Assembly (NCBI RefSeq): GCF_002849715.1
Contig: NZ_CP018863.1
Coordinates: forward strand, 1,860,001 to 1,924,000
Direction: 5' to 3'
Length of the DNA: 64,000 nucleotides
Source: Arthrobacter crystallopoietes
GTDB lineage: Bacteria; Actinomycetota; Actinomycetes; Actinomycetales; Micrococcaceae
Below are positions 1 through 8,968 of this stretch, in pieces. Each line of letters opens with the position of its first letter. Position 1 is the stretch's first letter. The translations under genes and the position numbers were made by a program. The notes below the pieces were generated by a model. That model did not search any database. It was not told where the DNA came from and worked only from the letters and a program-made list of their open reading frames with translations.

Positions 1-165
1 GGCGAGGACGGAACGATCGAGTACGGCCCCCGCCGCTCCATTCACGTTGAGGAAGGGCTACGGCACATCGTCGGCCTTCAGTGTCCGGCCTACAGAGATG
101 ATTCGCGCCTCTACTTTGCCTGGCACCGGAAACACCACTTCAACACCCAGGGAGAACACAGGTAA
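1..165 (+). CDS. C-terminal end of an unrecognised protein (partial)
   Basis: An open frame runs in from the left edge and stops at TAA 163-165, giving 54 residues. It is rich in His, Arg and aromatic residues (a WHRKHHF stretch near the end) and has no motif I recognise. The start lies outside the window. The frame is open from base 1 with GC-rich third positions, which supports a real gene end, but no function can be given. Confidence 0.45.
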   Translation, partial: GEDGTIEYGPRRSIHVEEGLRHIVGLQCPAYRDDSRLYFAWHRKHHFNTQGEHR

Positions 166-469
166 AGGAACGCCTTGCATAGTGCCGTCACAAAGGAGAG
201 CCCAGAGGATATCGGTCTAAGCGTTGGCAGTGCAGTGAGCGCGATAACTGCAGACGGCAGGCCGCTGGGGCTGTGCGCGCCGGGCATGAGCGTGCGTCCG
301 TGGACGAGCGTCTCCTGGACGTGGTTGTCCGCTTTGACTGTGTGGCCGCCGTCGGAATGAACAGGGCTATGGCAACGCAGACCACGGCAGCCAAGGCGGC
401 TTCCGCGCGCAATAACAGGTTCGGTGTCACAAACTAAATGCTTGGCATCGCTCCACTATTCTCGATCAT
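166..469. other. intergenic stretch, no supported gene
   Basis: Nothing convincing is present on the plus strand. On the minus strand a frame from about 430 down to 188 begins with a hydrophobic stretch (LAAVVCVAIALFI) but then becomes an Arg/Ser/Thr-rich tail unlike a real protein, so I did not call it. No clear terminator for the upstream gene was seen. Confidence 0.4.
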
Positions 470-1339
470 ATGGCTAAAAACGGGGGGAAATGGGCAAAAT
501 CTCAGCTCATTATGATCACGCTGCTCGCTGCTGCCGTTATCGCGCTCGGTGTGGCACTCGTGGTGTCAACTGGCAGCCAGGTAGCTCCGCCCGAGGCCGA
601 TGTCGCATCGGTGGCACAGGCATTGCCTACTCCATCGGCTAGTGAGCCGACCACAGCCGTTACTCCTGATTCCGAGCAGAAGCAGAACTCTCGGGAGGAT
701 TCGACAGAGCCGGAGTGGACGCCGCCGGCCGATGAGCCCGCAACTGAGTCTGAAGATTCCGCGCCGGAGTGGACGTCACCTGCTGATGTACCCGCAACTG
801 AATCTGAAGATCTCGCGCCGGAGTGGACGTCACCTGCTGATGAACCCGCAACCGAGCCTGTATATTCCGGGCCGGTCTGTCCAGGGATTCACCTCACTTC
901 CCATATAAGCTCGATCGCGTACGAACAGGCAGATTATGAGCACGAGTACTACGTACACGTGGCAGGGACCTTGGTCAATGAAACGCCCTACCCCGTCGAA
1001 ATGTATTTGGATCTTGTCCCAAGTGTGGAGGGCTTGATACCTGACGGAACCTCTGCTGTCTCCGTCGACGTGGGTGACTACGAATGGAAACCTGCTCCCG
1101 GAAAACCTCGCCCCAGCCAAGTCATCATCGAGCCTGGCCAAGAGTTCCCCTTCAACTCCAGAAGCAACTTCCCGAGTGATGTCGAAAGCCTTCAAAAAAT
1201 AACACAGTGGTACACGGGCACCGAGTCGGTGTACTACTCGTACTATGTCAGCCAGGATGCCCCGGATTGCTCGCCCACAAACGACATAGGAGAGGGTAAA
1301 TCCATTCCTGTTTCAGCGTTCCCACCGCCGATAAAATAA
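470..1339 (+). CDS. membrane-anchored or secreted protein with Pro/Glu/Thr repeats
   Basis: The 289-residue protein has a short Lys-rich N-terminus and one hydrophobic segment at about residues 12-33, which could be an uncleaved anchor or a signal peptide without a lipobox. Residues 35-135 form a low-complexity acidic Pro/Ser/Thr/Glu linker containing three 18-residue repeats of the type PEWTSPADEPATESED. The rest (about 136-289) is Tyr-rich with two Cys (in PVCPG and DAPDCSP) and looks like a compact extracytoplasmic beta domain. This layout suits a cell-surface protein holding a domain away from the membrane. Start ATG 470 has no clear Shine-Dalgarno site. It stands alone. Function unknown. 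Confidence 0.75.
   Translation: MAKNGGKWAKSQLIMITLLAAAVIALGVALVVSTGSQVAPPEADVASVAQALPTPSASEPTTAVTPDSEQKQNSREDSTEPEWTPPADEPATESEDSAPEWTSPADVPATESEDLAPEWTSPADEPATEPVYSGPVCPGIHLTSHISSIAYEQADYEHEYYVHVAGTLVNETPYPVEMYLDLVPSVEGLIPDGTSAVSVDVGDYEWKPAPGKPRPSQVIIEPGQEFPFNSRSNFPSDVESLQKITQWYTGTESVYYSYYVSQDAPDCSPTNDIGEGKSIPVSAFPPPIK
713..859 (+). repeat. three in-frame 54-bp tandem repeats
   Basis: Residues 82-99, 100-117 and 118-130 of the surface protein repeat with an 18-residue period (EWT-P/S-PAD-E/V-PATESED), and the DNA repeats with a 54-bp period. The last copy is partial. Such an array can change copy number by slippage and so alter linker length. Confidence 0.8.
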
Positions 1340-1771
1340 CCGGCGGTTCCCCTCCCCTTATGGGATCGATTTGCAGAAGCGTTGTCGCATGCGGCCTAGG
1401 GTGAGTGCGCAAGCCTCTGTTGGTCGGAGCGGCCGGCTACTCAGCTGTGGTTAAGCCAAGTGAGGTTGCGTGCGCCGATTCTGCGGATCGTCGCGCAGAA
1501 TGCGACCCACGTAAGTGGATTGCCAAACCGCCATCGTTAGATTTGGCCGGTGAACTCATGACGCTGAGCAATGTGACGCCGACTATTCGAGGGAATTTGT
1601 CTACAAACGGCCGTCCGGGCTTGGACTCGCCGTAGCGGACCGGACTTCCTTCGGCAGGGATCGGTCAAAGAAGCGCTTGTGAGGGCGGGCATTGATTCCC
1701 GCCAGATTGGCATGTGAAGAGGATGTGGCCGGCGGCCATGCCGTAAGTCCTGATCGGAAGGTTCGTTGCTG
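1340..1771. other. intergenic stretch, no supported gene
   Basis: Short open frames exist on the plus strand (for example 1405-1635) but lack ribosome sites and have unlikely composition. The stretch separates a plus-strand gene from the end of a minus-strand gene. I see no strong hairpin. Confidence 0.4.
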
Positions 1772-2242
1772 TCAGTTGCGTGCGGCCGTGCGCAAGAGCC
1801 GAGCGACCTCCGGGGTCATGGAGTAGCGCTCACCGTCCCAACCCCAGATGTAGTGCCAAGAGGTGCCCCTAGGGGTGGTGTACATCGGAAGGCCGGCGCG
1901 ACGGATTGCTTTCCCCACGCCACCGAGAATGCCTGCGATGCCCGACGTGCCTTTCGGGTGCGACATCGCCTTGGCGATCTCGTCTGGAAGGAAGTGCACG
2001 GTCTCATCGCCAGTCGCTCGTATCATGTGAAGGAGAACTGAGTGTCCCGGCAGTGAGATCTCATCCCATAAGGTCGCGGCGATTGCTGGAGCTTCGTCGG
2101 TCTGAACCCAAGAGGGGACGGTCCCCGACGGCAGCACGGTGGGTGCATCGGGATTAGGTACGTTAGCCACGAATTCTCCAAAACGGATGTAAAAGTCCTC
2201 AACCCGGTGGTCGGGGACGTGGACGGTAATAGGAATAATCAC
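1772..2242 (-). CDS. conserved hypothetical protein, 156 aa
   Basis: The start is GTG at 2242, preceded by TTGGAG about six bases upstream. The 156-residue protein has no signal peptide or membrane segment. It opens with a beta-strand-like stretch (IPITVHVPD) and has a helical middle (LPDEIAKAMSHPKGTSGIAGIL) and a C-terminal aromatic patch (WHYIWGWDGERYSM) ending in MTPEVARLLR. The small/helical/aromatic pattern resembles short actinobacterial proteins of unknown function; I do not recognise the family securely. It is monocistronic as far as can be seen. Confidence 0.6.
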   Translation of the reverse strand: MIIPITVHVPDHRVEDFYIRFGEFVANVPNPDAPTVLPSGTVPSWVQTDEAPAIAATLWDEISLPGHSVLLHMIRATGDETVHFLPDEIAKAMSHPKGTSGIAGILGGVGKAIRRAGLPMYTTPRGTSWHYIWGWDGERYSMTPEVARLLRTAARN

Positions 2243-2801
2243 GCGAACTCCAAGATAGGTTGCAACACAGGTTGGTGCTCCCAGTCTGGGTTATGGAAAC
2301 TCCAACGTCAAGAGGGGTTGCAACCGGGCTTGGAGTAGGCCGCGTTTACAGAAACGCCATAGGGCGAATCTCAACAAAGGATCGTTTATCAGGATGCGGC
2401 GGACCACTAGCCAGCTGACGGGCTCATCTTGAAATCGAAGATTTTGTCGGTCTCATCAACATGTCTTACATCTATTTTCTTGGAAACCACAGATCGGAAC
2501 CTTTGATGGGATGACTATGACCGCGAGTTGGCCACATTTCCCAGGTAGCCGACCAGTGGATGCAGCTCCGGTGAAACCGACATGGCCAAACAGGTCTGCC
2601 AGGTGATGGCGTGTACGGCCACACTGTAGCCATGGAACACCGAACAGTAGGCGTTCGCGCAGCAGGAGGCATCGGGAAAAACTATTTGGTCCTAACGTCC
2701 GTCGCACGATTCGAAGAGCGGGACGAGGCGTCTGTGAAGTGCTCGCGTTCCCGGCGGGCGTGGTTGTCCTGCCGATGTCATGGGTTCCGGTACGTAAGCA
2801 G
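2243..2801. other. intergenic stretch, no supported gene
   Basis: About 560 bases without a supported gene. Two GTTGCAAC octamers lie near 2257 and 2316, about 60 bases apart, upstream of the GTG start at 2242; they could be a regulator site but match nothing I know. Minus-strand frames between 2456 and 2860 are Arg/Cys-rich and unconvincing. Confidence 0.4.
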
Positions 2802-3221
2802 TTAGGCCGTCCTCGCGTTGTGTACGTGGACAAGCAGCGCGACCGCGAACTGCCGGGCATCCAATGTCTTCGCCGCCCGCTTGGCGGGTGTCTCCAGAAT
2901 CTGTTTTAGTTCGGCATCATAGGGAGAGATAAGCAGGAGCCCTGTGGTAGCGGGCTTCGTGGTTATCTCTGCGGCTTGGAGTTGTTCCCAGTTGACGTCC
3001 CCGGTTTCAACAACGCGCTCGGCTACTTCTTCAAGTTTCCGGGCGATAATCTGCTGGCCGGTGCGTTTTCGCAGCAGCCATTGGCCTCCGAACCTCGACA
3101 GGATGATGCGTTTGCCGGCGGCCCGTTGCAGCAGGTCGGTTACCTCGGCGGTGAGGCCGTTCAGATTCGCATAGGCGGTTAGGCGGGAGACGACTGTTCC
3201 GCCTGGGCACGCTCCGCACAT
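2802..3221 (-). CDS. small conserved protein with N-terminal CGAC motif
   Basis: I chose ATG 3221, which has AGGAG seven bases upstream; a longer frame to 3290 lacks such a site. The 139-residue product starts MCGACPGGT, so Cys2 and Cys5 form a CxxC pair at the extreme N-terminus that could bind metal or be redox active. The rest is mixed alpha/beta with a basic centre (LLQRAAGKRIILSRFGGQWLLRKRTG) and no membrane segment. It is the last minus-strand gene after the CE4/asparaginase genes, separated by about 120 bases, so co-transcription is possible but not shown. Function unknown. Confidence 0.6.
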   Translation of the reverse strand: MCGACPGGTVVSRLTAYANLNGLTAEVTDLLQRAAGKRIILSRFGGQWLLRKRTGQQIIARKLEEVAERVVETGDVNWEQLQAAEITTKPATTGLLLISPYDAELKQILETPAKRAAKTLDARQFAVALLVHVHNARTA

Positions 3222-3344
3222 GGTTTTCTCCTGCTCCGCGAGCTGAATGTCGATACTGCCCGGACAGTGAGACTGGCCGGGGTGAAGCACCTTAGCCGCG
3301 GAGGTTGCAAGCGGCAGGGACGGGTCTCCGGCCAGCGTCCAGTT

Positions 3345-4223
3345 TTAGCGGGGGTTGCGCTTGAGGAAGTCGCGTGCGATGTCTTCCATGGAGGTGAACC
3401 GGACGCCGTCGTGGCCCTGAATGTGGTCGAAGAGCCGCTCGAGCATGAGCAGGTTCTGTGGTCGTCCGCTGACGTCCGGGTGGATGGTGATGGGGAAGAC
3501 GGCGTAGTCCATTTCGCGGTAGACCCAGTCGAACTGGTCTTTCCAAAGCTGTTCGATATCGCGCGGGCTGACGAAGCCGTGGCTGTTCGGGCTGCCCTTG
3601 ATAAACATCATCGGAGGCAGATCATCCAGGTACCAGTTGGCAGGGATCTCGACGAGTTCTGTTTCCTGGCCGCGGATGAGCGGTTTCATCCATTCCTGCG
3701 CTGACTCGGCCTCGTAGTTGATTTTGGTCCAGTTGTCGCCGACGCGCACGTAGTAGGGCGTGAAATCGTTGTGCATCAGGGAGTGGTCATAGAGGAATCC
3801 GCGTTCGAGCAGGATCTCATTGGTTACCGGGGAGAATTCCCACCATGGCGCAACGTAACCGACCGGTTTCTTGCCCGTGCGGGAGACGAACAGGTCGATG
3901 CAGTGGTCCAAAACCTCCGTTTCCTGCTTGCGGGTCATCGCGATCGGGTTCTCATGACTGTATCCATGGACGCCGACTTCGTGGCCGGCAGCGACGGTGG
4001 CCTCAAACTGCTGGGGGAACGTCTCGATGGAATGTCCCGGCCAGAACCACGTGACGGGAATTTGCCGGTCGGTGGCGAGTTTCAGCAGGCGGGGAACACC
4101 GACTTCGCCGGCGAACAGGCCGCGGGAGATATCGCCCGGGGAATCCTCACCCCCGTAGGAGCCCAGCCAGCCGCCGACAGCGTCGACGTCGATACCGACC
4201 GATACGTAAATCTCCTTGGACAC
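3345..4223 (-). CDS. polysaccharide deacetylase (CE4) family protein, PuuE/cyclic-imide-hydrolase-like
   Basis: The 292-residue protein is a NodB-fold protein of the CE4 superfamily: the metal-site Asp pair is IDVDA (Asp12, Asp14) and the histidines are in [13 protein letters not shown] (His86, His90). It has no signal peptide, so it is not a wall deacetylase. Cytoplasmic members of this branch include PuuE-type allantoinase and bacterial cyclic imide hydrolase, which open five- and six-membered cyclic amides. Placement directly behind an asparaginase and inside a hydantoin island supports a cyclic amide or imide substrate; the exact substrate is inferred. The gap to asparaginase is 24 bases, so they likely form one operon. 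Confidence 0.85.
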   Translation of the reverse strand: MSKEIYVSVGIDVDAVGGWLGSYGGEDSPGDISRGLFAGEVGVPRLLKLATDRQIPVTWFWPGHSIETFPQQFEATVAAGHEVGVHGYSHENPIAMTRKQETEVLDHCIDLFVSRTGKKPVGYVAPWWEFSPVTNEILLERGFLYDHSLMHNDFTPYYVRVGDNWTKINYEAESAQEWMKPLIRGQETELVEIPANWYLDDLPPMMFIKGSPNSHGFVSPRDIEQLWKDQFDWVYREMDYAVFPITIHPDVSGRPQNLLMLERLFDHIQGHDGVRFTSMEDIARDFLKRNPR

Positions 4224-4247
4224 AGTTCCTCCTGTAGGGATGACGGG

Positions 4248-5216
4248 TTAGCAGTAGCGGGAAAAAGCATGGGGAAAGTCGTTCATGGGCGTTCCGTGGG
4301 ACAGCAGCAGGGCCGCCAGCATGCGGGACTGGAACGGGTTCAGGTCACCGGAGGGGACCGCACCGGCTGCGACCAGATCGGTGCCCCCGCCGTTGCCGTA
4401 GGTGGGTACCACCGGGCCCCACGGAGTGCGGGTGCTCAGCACGACCGGACAGCCGGTGCGCACGGCGGATCCGATGGCGTCGGCGAAGCCGGGTCCGGCG
4501 TTTCCGACCCCGGACCCGGCCAGGACGATGGCATGGGCCCCGGAGGCGACGGCAAAGTCGAACAGGTCCGTTGTTGCCCCGGGATAGACGGTAATGATCT
4601 CCACCCGGGTCGTATCAAACGCCGTGGTAGGCAGCGGTAGGGCCGGGTGCCTGACCGGCAGGCCGGTCACGACGAGTTCCTTCCCGACCATATGCGCTAC
4701 CTTGCAGCCGCCGGAGAACGGGTTCGCCGCAGTGGTGTGGGCCTTGCGTGCGCCGCGGGCCGAGCGGACGGAACCGCTGAAGGAGATCAGCGCCCCCGAT
4801 CCGCGCAGCTGCCGGCACCCGGCCGCCAGTACGGCTTCTTCCAGGTTGCGAGGCCCGTCCGGATTCAAGCTGTCGGCGGTGTTTTGGGCCCCGGTCATCA
4901 CCACGGTCTTGGGTGAACCGTGAACCAGTTCGAGGAGGAAGGCGGTCTCTTCCATCGTGTCCGTGCCATGGGTGATGACCACGCCGTCAACCTGCTCATC
5001 GTCCGAGGCCTTATGGACGAACTCGGCGATCGTGCGCAGATCACCCAGTCCCAGCCGGTAACTGCCGGTCGTCAGGATGTCCTGGGAGTCGACGGTGTGC
5101 TCGCCGGATAATCCCCGGAGCAGATCCTCGGCACTGTCGGAGGCAACAGCACCGGTACCGCTGCCCTTCCTGGAAGCGATCGTGCCGCCTGTCCCAAAAA
5201 TCCGAATGTGAGCCAA
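4248..5216 (-). CDS. type II-like L-asparaginase/amidase
   Basis: Asparaginase fold: the N-terminal threonine motif FGTGGTIASRKG sits about eight residues in, and the second motif is ITHGTDTMEETA. I chose TTG 5216 because AGGGAG lies about nine bases upstream and the resulting 322 residues match the family's usual length; a longer frame to 5339 adds an Arg-rich extension lacking family features. No signal peptide is seen with this start, so it is probably cytoplasmic. It would hydrolyse asparagine or a related amide to acid and ammonia. A LacI-type operator lies about 65 bases upstream, tying it to the hydantoin regulon. It is followed by the CE4 hydrolase. Confidence 0.85.
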   Translation of the reverse strand: MAHIRIFGTGGTIASRKGSGTGAVASDSAEDLLRGLSGEHTVDSQDILTTGSYRLGLGDLRTIAEFVHKASDDEQVDGVVITHGTDTMEETAFLLELVHGSPKTVVMTGAQNTADSLNPDGPRNLEEAVLAAGCRQLRGSGALISFSGSVRSARGARKAHTTAANPFSGGCKVAHMVGKELVVTGLPVRHPALPLPTTAFDTTRVEIITVYPGATTDLFDFAVASGAHAIVLAGSGVGNAGPGFADAIGSAVRTGCPVVLSTRTPWGPVVPTYGNGGGTDLVAAGAVPSGDLNPFQSRMLAALLLSHGTPMNDFPHAFSRYC

Positions 5217-5278
5217 ACGCCTGCAACTCCCTAACGTCTTTGTATGAAAAGTCGGCCAACAGTTGGACAAACGCAGCC

Positions 5279-5292
5279 TGCAATCGTTTGCG
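5279..5292. promoter_or_regulatory. putative LacI-family operator upstream of asparaginase
   Basis: TGCAATCGTTTGCG is a near-perfect palindrome with a central CG and closely matches TGCAATCGATTGCA found upstream of the main hydantoin operon. It lies about 65 bases before the asparaginase start. LacI-family sites usually have this form. Inference from sequence similarity only. Confidence 0.55.
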
Positions 5293-5459
5293 TAGCCTTC
5301 TTGAAAGATAGTATGGCGCACGGATGTGAGGCGCAACACTTTTTTGAAGAAGGCTGATACCGCTGGAAAGAGTCACACCGGAAATAATTTCCGCTGGGTT
5401 TCCACAAAATAAGCGGTTGTTGCTGGAGATGACGCCGAGAGCCCGCAAGGACTTGGAGC

Positions 5460-6659
5460 TCAGCCGATTAGTCTGTTCCGTGCTGACAGAACCGCGACGA
5501 TGCATAGGACAAGCATGGATCCCGCGGTCGCTGCCAGAGGCAGTGTCCAGCCTCCACTGAGGTCGTGAAGGGCACCGAAGGCAACGGGACCGGCTGCTGC
5601 GATGGCATAACCGATGGATTGTGCCATTCCGGAAAGCGCCGCGGCCTGTGTATGGTGCACCGTGCGCAGGCTGAATAGCGACAAGGCGATAACGATGAGG
5701 CTGCCGCAGCCAAGCGCAGCCACGACGCACCAGAGCAAGGACACTTCAGGGGCCACCGCCAGCCCAACATACGCGCCGACCGCGAACACACTGGTGATCA
5801 GGGCAAGTGGCCGCTGGTCGGTGAATCGGTGCAGCAGTGCGCCGGCGCCAAGACTGGCCAGCGTCCCCGTGGAGAGGAACACCGAAATATGCATGCCGGA
5901 AGCAACCTGTGAAATGCCATGGTCCTGTTCAATGCTGGGCAGCCAGGCCATGAGGATGAAGAACGCCATGGACTGCAGGCCCATGAAGACGGTGACCTGC
6001 CAGCCCAACGCCGACTTCCAGGGTGAACGGTAGGTCGGGGACGGGCCGTCGGCAGCCGGTCCTGCACTGGAGACGTGGCGGCGGATCCGGGGCAAAAGGA
6101 CGGCCAGGGCAACCAACGCCAAGCCGGCCCAAATCCCCAGGGCCAGTCTCCAGCCCGAGTTTGTGGCGTGCGCGATTGGCACGACGAGTGCAGCGCCCCC
6201 AGCCGAGACGGCGCCCTGGGCTGCGGTATAGATTCCCGTCACCTGGCTGACCCGCGTGGGGACGTCCCGTTTGACCAGGGAAGGCAGCAGGACATTCAGG
6301 AACGCGATCGCAGCCCCCAGGAGAGCGGTTCCGACCCAGATGGCGCCTTCCACCGGGGCTGACCTGGCAAGAACGCCAAGCATGAGCAGCAACAGTGAGA
6401 CCCACAGAGCACGGTCCAGACCCAGCCGAAACGCCAATCCCGGGGCTACGGGAGAGAAGACAGCAAAGGCGATAAGCGGCAGCCCGGTCAACAGTCCGGC
6501 GGTGCTGTTGGACCAGCCCTGGTCGCTGCTGATCTCCACCAGCAAAGGACCGACGCTGACAAAAGCTACACGCAGGTTCACCGCTATGACCATGATGCCC
6601 ACGAACGCGAGCCCGAAGCGCACAGTACGTTCTGTCTTCACTCCGTCAACAACCGACAT
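5460..6659 (-). CDS. MFS transporter, CynX/NimT-like
   Basis: The 399-residue protein has about 12 hydrophobic segments and the N-terminal pattern of the CynX/NimT (cyanate/2-nitroimidazole) branch of the major facilitator superfamily (NLRVAFVSVGPLLVEI, then GLLTGLPLIAFAVFSPVAPGLAFRLG). This branch transports small anions or amides; cyanate, carbamate-like products or nitroimidazoles are examples. It sits between the carbamoylase and asparaginase genes in the same orientation with gaps of about 180 and 240 bases, so it may have its own promoter. Role in the pathway (import of substrate or export of product) is inferred. Confidence 0.85.
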   Translation of the reverse strand: MSVVDGVKTERTVRFGLAFVGIMVIAVNLRVAFVSVGPLLVEISSDQGWSNSTAGLLTGLPLIAFAVFSPVAPGLAFRLGLDRALWVSLLLLMLGVLARSAPVEGAIWVGTALLGAAIAFLNVLLPSLVKRDVPTRVSQVTGIYTAAQGAVSAGGAALVVPIAHATNSGWRLALGIWAGLALVALAVLLPRIRRHVSSAGPAADGPSPTYRSPWKSALGWQVTVFMGLQSMAFFILMAWLPSIEQDHGISQVASGMHISVFLSTGTLASLGAGALLHRFTDQRPLALITSVFAVGAYVGLAVAPEVSLLWCVVAALGCGSLIVIALSLFSLRTVHHTQAAALSGMAQSIGYAIAAAGPVAFGALHDLSGGWTLPLAATAGSMLVLCIVAVLSARNRLIG

Positions 6660-6838
6660 TTAGTCCTGATCCTCAAAGCGACGCAAACCCACCGTATAGC
6701 CTTGCCGGCCCCTTGGCATGCGGAAAAGCACCAACCACGCCAGTGTTGCATCCGCGAGACGGGAATGGGTCTGTATGACAAGCCTCATGTTAATTGCCGG
6801 GGGCTTGTGCTCGACCCGCTCAGGGCCCGGCTATTCCC

Positions 6839-8080
6839 CTAACCGTCGGCGACGAGGGCTCCCTGAACCAGCTCCCAGGAGAGTTCTGTCAGCAAATCGA
6901 CTCCTGCTGTCATATCTTCATCGGTGGTGAATTCACGTTCGCAGTGGGAAACTCCGTCGACTGACGGGATGAAAACCATTACTGACGGCACGATACGGTT
7001 CAGGGCGACCGAATCGTGGCCGGCCATGGTCTGCATGCGCCGAACACCCAGGCCCAGGTTCGCCGCCAGTTTTTCGGTGAGCTCGACACCGGATTCCGGG
7101 TAGTACTGGTTCTCGCGGATATCGAAGTCGCGGACGTTGATCTCTACTTGGTGTTCGTCCGAGAGGTCGTTGAGCTGCTTGAGCAGGGACGACCGTGCGG
7201 CTTTTACTATTTCCGGTGAATTGGAGCGAAGGTCAGCTACCAGCTGCACTCTCCTCGGGACAACTATGGGCGAGTTGGGTTCCAGGGTCATCCGGCCAAC
7301 CGAGGAGACTATGGCCTCGGGCTCAAAATCGTCCACCACGTCGTGCACCATCAGTATGACTCTGGACGCGGTGACGAGCGCGTCGCGTCGATCGGCCATC
7401 GCTGTAGCACCGGTGTGTGACTGTTCACCGAGGATTTCGATATCGAGTTTCTGGGTATACCAGGAAGAATCGACCGCCCCGATTTGCAGTCCTTCCCGCT
7501 CCAGGATGCGGCCCTGTTCGATGTGGATTTCGGCATAGCTTGCTGCTTCCGGCGCGGTGTCGCTGCCCAGATAGCCGATGCTGCCGAGGGCTTCTGCGAC
7601 GGTCGTTCCCCCAAGGTCCCGTACCTGCAGCATCTCCCCGCGGTCCATGATTCCGGCGTAGACGCTGCTTCCCATGATGGAAGGGGCGAACCGGCCGCCT
7701 TCTTCGTTGAACCAGTTGACGACGGCCAGGTTGAACATCGGCAGTTCCCCGCCGTTGTCCACGCGTTTCACCAGCCGTTCTGCCGCGTGCAACGCCGCGA
7801 GGACGCCGTAGGCTCCGTCGAAGCGGCCGCCGAGCGGCTGGCTGTCGAGGTGGGAACCGACGACGACGTACTTGGCGTCCTTGCGCCAGGTTATGAGCGC
7901 GAATTGATTGCCGATGGCATCGACCCGGGTTTCCCACCCCCGCTCGGTGGCGAACGTACGAAACCAATCCCTGGTGCGGCGGTCCTCAGGCGTGGCTGCC
8001 TGCCGGTCTACTCCATGATTGAGGGTGGCGCCGATGCTGGCGACATGGTGAAAATCTTTGAGGAAATTTTCGGCGTTCAC
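6839..8080 (-). CDS. hyuC: N-carbamoyl-L-amino acid hydrolase (M20 family)
   Basis: A 413-residue M20-type zinc amidohydrolase of the HyuC/AllC branch. Metal ligands are visible in VVGSHLDSQPLGGRFDGAYGV (His77, Asp88) and FNEEGGRF (Glu126/Glu127), with later His in AGHDSVALN and the C-terminal DGVSHCEREF. The family removes the carbamoyl group from N-carbamoyl-L-amino acids, allantoate or beta-ureidopropionate with release of ammonia and CO2. It lies 28 bases after the racemase gene, in the same operon as dihydropyrimidinase, which argues for the L-carbamoylase role. Start ATG 8080 has AGGAG nearby. The 'hyu' label rests on context. Confidence 0.85.
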   Translation of the reverse strand: MNAENFLKDFHHVASIGATLNHGVDRQAATPEDRRTRDWFRTFATERGWETRVDAIGNQFALITWRKDAKYVVVGSHLDSQPLGGRFDGAYGVLAALHAAERLVKRVDNGGELPMFNLAVVNWFNEEGGRFAPSIMGSSVYAGIMDRGEMLQVRDLGGTTVAEALGSIGYLGSDTAPEAASYAEIHIEQGRILEREGLQIGAVDSSWYTQKLDIEILGEQSHTGATAMADRRDALVTASRVILMVHDVVDDFEPEAIVSSVGRMTLEPNSPIVVPRRVQLVADLRSNSPEIVKAARSSLLKQLNDLSDEHQVEINVRDFDIRENQYYPESGVELTEKLAANLGLGVRRMQTMAGHDSVALNRIVPSVMVFIPSVDGVSHCEREFTTDEDMTAGVDLLTELSWELVQGALVADG

Positions 8081-8108
8081 GTTGATTCTCTCCTGTGATG
8101 GACCGTAG

Positions 8109-8873
8109 CTAGGCGTTAACTTTTAGTTCCGTGGCGGGCACGTAGATCTGCTCGAGCAGTGGGTCAAGACCTGGCGATTTTTTGGCGGGAGGCCGGTCGT
8201 AGCTGTTGATTTTGCTGGTCGTGATCCCGTATTTGACGCATGATTCGGCGAGGGGCACAGCGCATGCCACCCCGTCAAGAACAGGAACTCCCAGCTCCTC
8301 CTGCAACCGTTTGTCGAGTGGGCCCATGCCGGCGCAGCCCAGGGCGATGGCTTCGGCTCCGTCTTCGCTGATGGCCTTTAACGCCTCAGCAGCGATGAGT
8401 GTTGCGGCCCGTTCGAGGTCGGCATCGATGTCCAGTACACCCAGATCCACGCCGCGGACCGAAGCGCATCGCGATGACAGTCCTGCGGCGTCGATGACGT
8501 TTTCGACGTGGCGGACGCCGCGGCGAAGCACGGTCACGACGGAAAATTTCGGGGCGACCAGGCTGGCCATGTGGGCGGAGGCTTCTGCGATGCCGATAAC
8601 AGGAACGTCCAGGACTTCCCGGAGCGCCTCGAGTGCCGGGTCGTAGTAGCAGGCGATGACCAGGGCATCATAGGGTTCCGGATATGTCGTTGCGGCTTCT
8701 ATGAGCCTGTAGCCGGCGACGATGTCCTCCGCGTGGCTTTCAATTGAGGCAGGAGCCATCTCCGGGGAGATGGTTGAGATTATTGTGTCTGGACCGGCCA
8801 TGCTCTTGGCCATGCGGTCGATGTTCTGCGTCATGGCTTGGTTCGAGTTGGGGTTGATGACAAGAATTCGCAT
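8109..8873 (-). CDS. hyuA: Asp/Glu/hydantoin racemase
   Basis: The 254-residue protein belongs to the cofactor-independent Asp/Glu/hydantoin racemase family. The two catalytic cysteines are in LVIACYYDP (Cys75) and ALGCAGMG (Cys179), and the N-terminus ILVINPNSN is typical of hydantoin racemases. It would interconvert D- and L-5-substituted hydantoins so that both isomers reach the enantioselective carbamoylases. It is encoded between the NCS1 permease and the L-carbamoylase. The length is normal for the family (about 240-250). A substrate other than hydantoin, such as allantoin, is possible. Confidence 0.88.
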   Translation of the reverse strand: MRILVINPNSNQAMTQNIDRMAKSMAGPDTIISTISPEMAPASIESHAEDIVAGYRLIEAATTYPEPYDALVIACYYDPALEALREVLDVPVIGIAEASAHMASLVAPKFSVVTVLRRGVRHVENVIDAAGLSSRCASVRGVDLGVLDIDADLERAATLIAAEALKAISEDGAEAIALGCAGMGPLDKRLQEELGVPVLDGVACAVPLAESCVKYGITTSKINSYDRPPAKKSPGLDPLLEQIYVPATELKVNA

Positions 8874-8909
8874 CGTGGGTATCCTTCGCCTGATGAGGCC
8901 GGTTCGGGC

Positions 8910-8945
8910 GGCAGGTGTCGAGTTGGACCGTCCTCGACACCTGCC
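8910..8945 (-). terminator. intercistronic hairpin between permease and racemase
   Basis: A perfect 13-bp stem (GGCAGGTGTCGAG with CTCGACACCTGCC) and 10-base loop lie in the 95-base gap between the permease stop and the racemase start. No T-run follows on the minus strand, so it may partly terminate or stabilise the mRNA rather than end the operon. Confidence 0.55.
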
Positions 8946-8968
8946 CGCTTGACGTAGGGAACAGAGGT

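Noticed and set aside
188..430. Minus-strand frame with a hydrophobic N-terminus
   Set aside because: Only the first 30 residues look protein-like; the rest is an Arg/Ser/Thr-rich tail and there is no ribosome site.
2456..2860. 134-residue minus-strand frame
   Set aside because: Overlaps the end of the CGAC-motif gene, rich in Arg and Cys, no ribosome site and no family.
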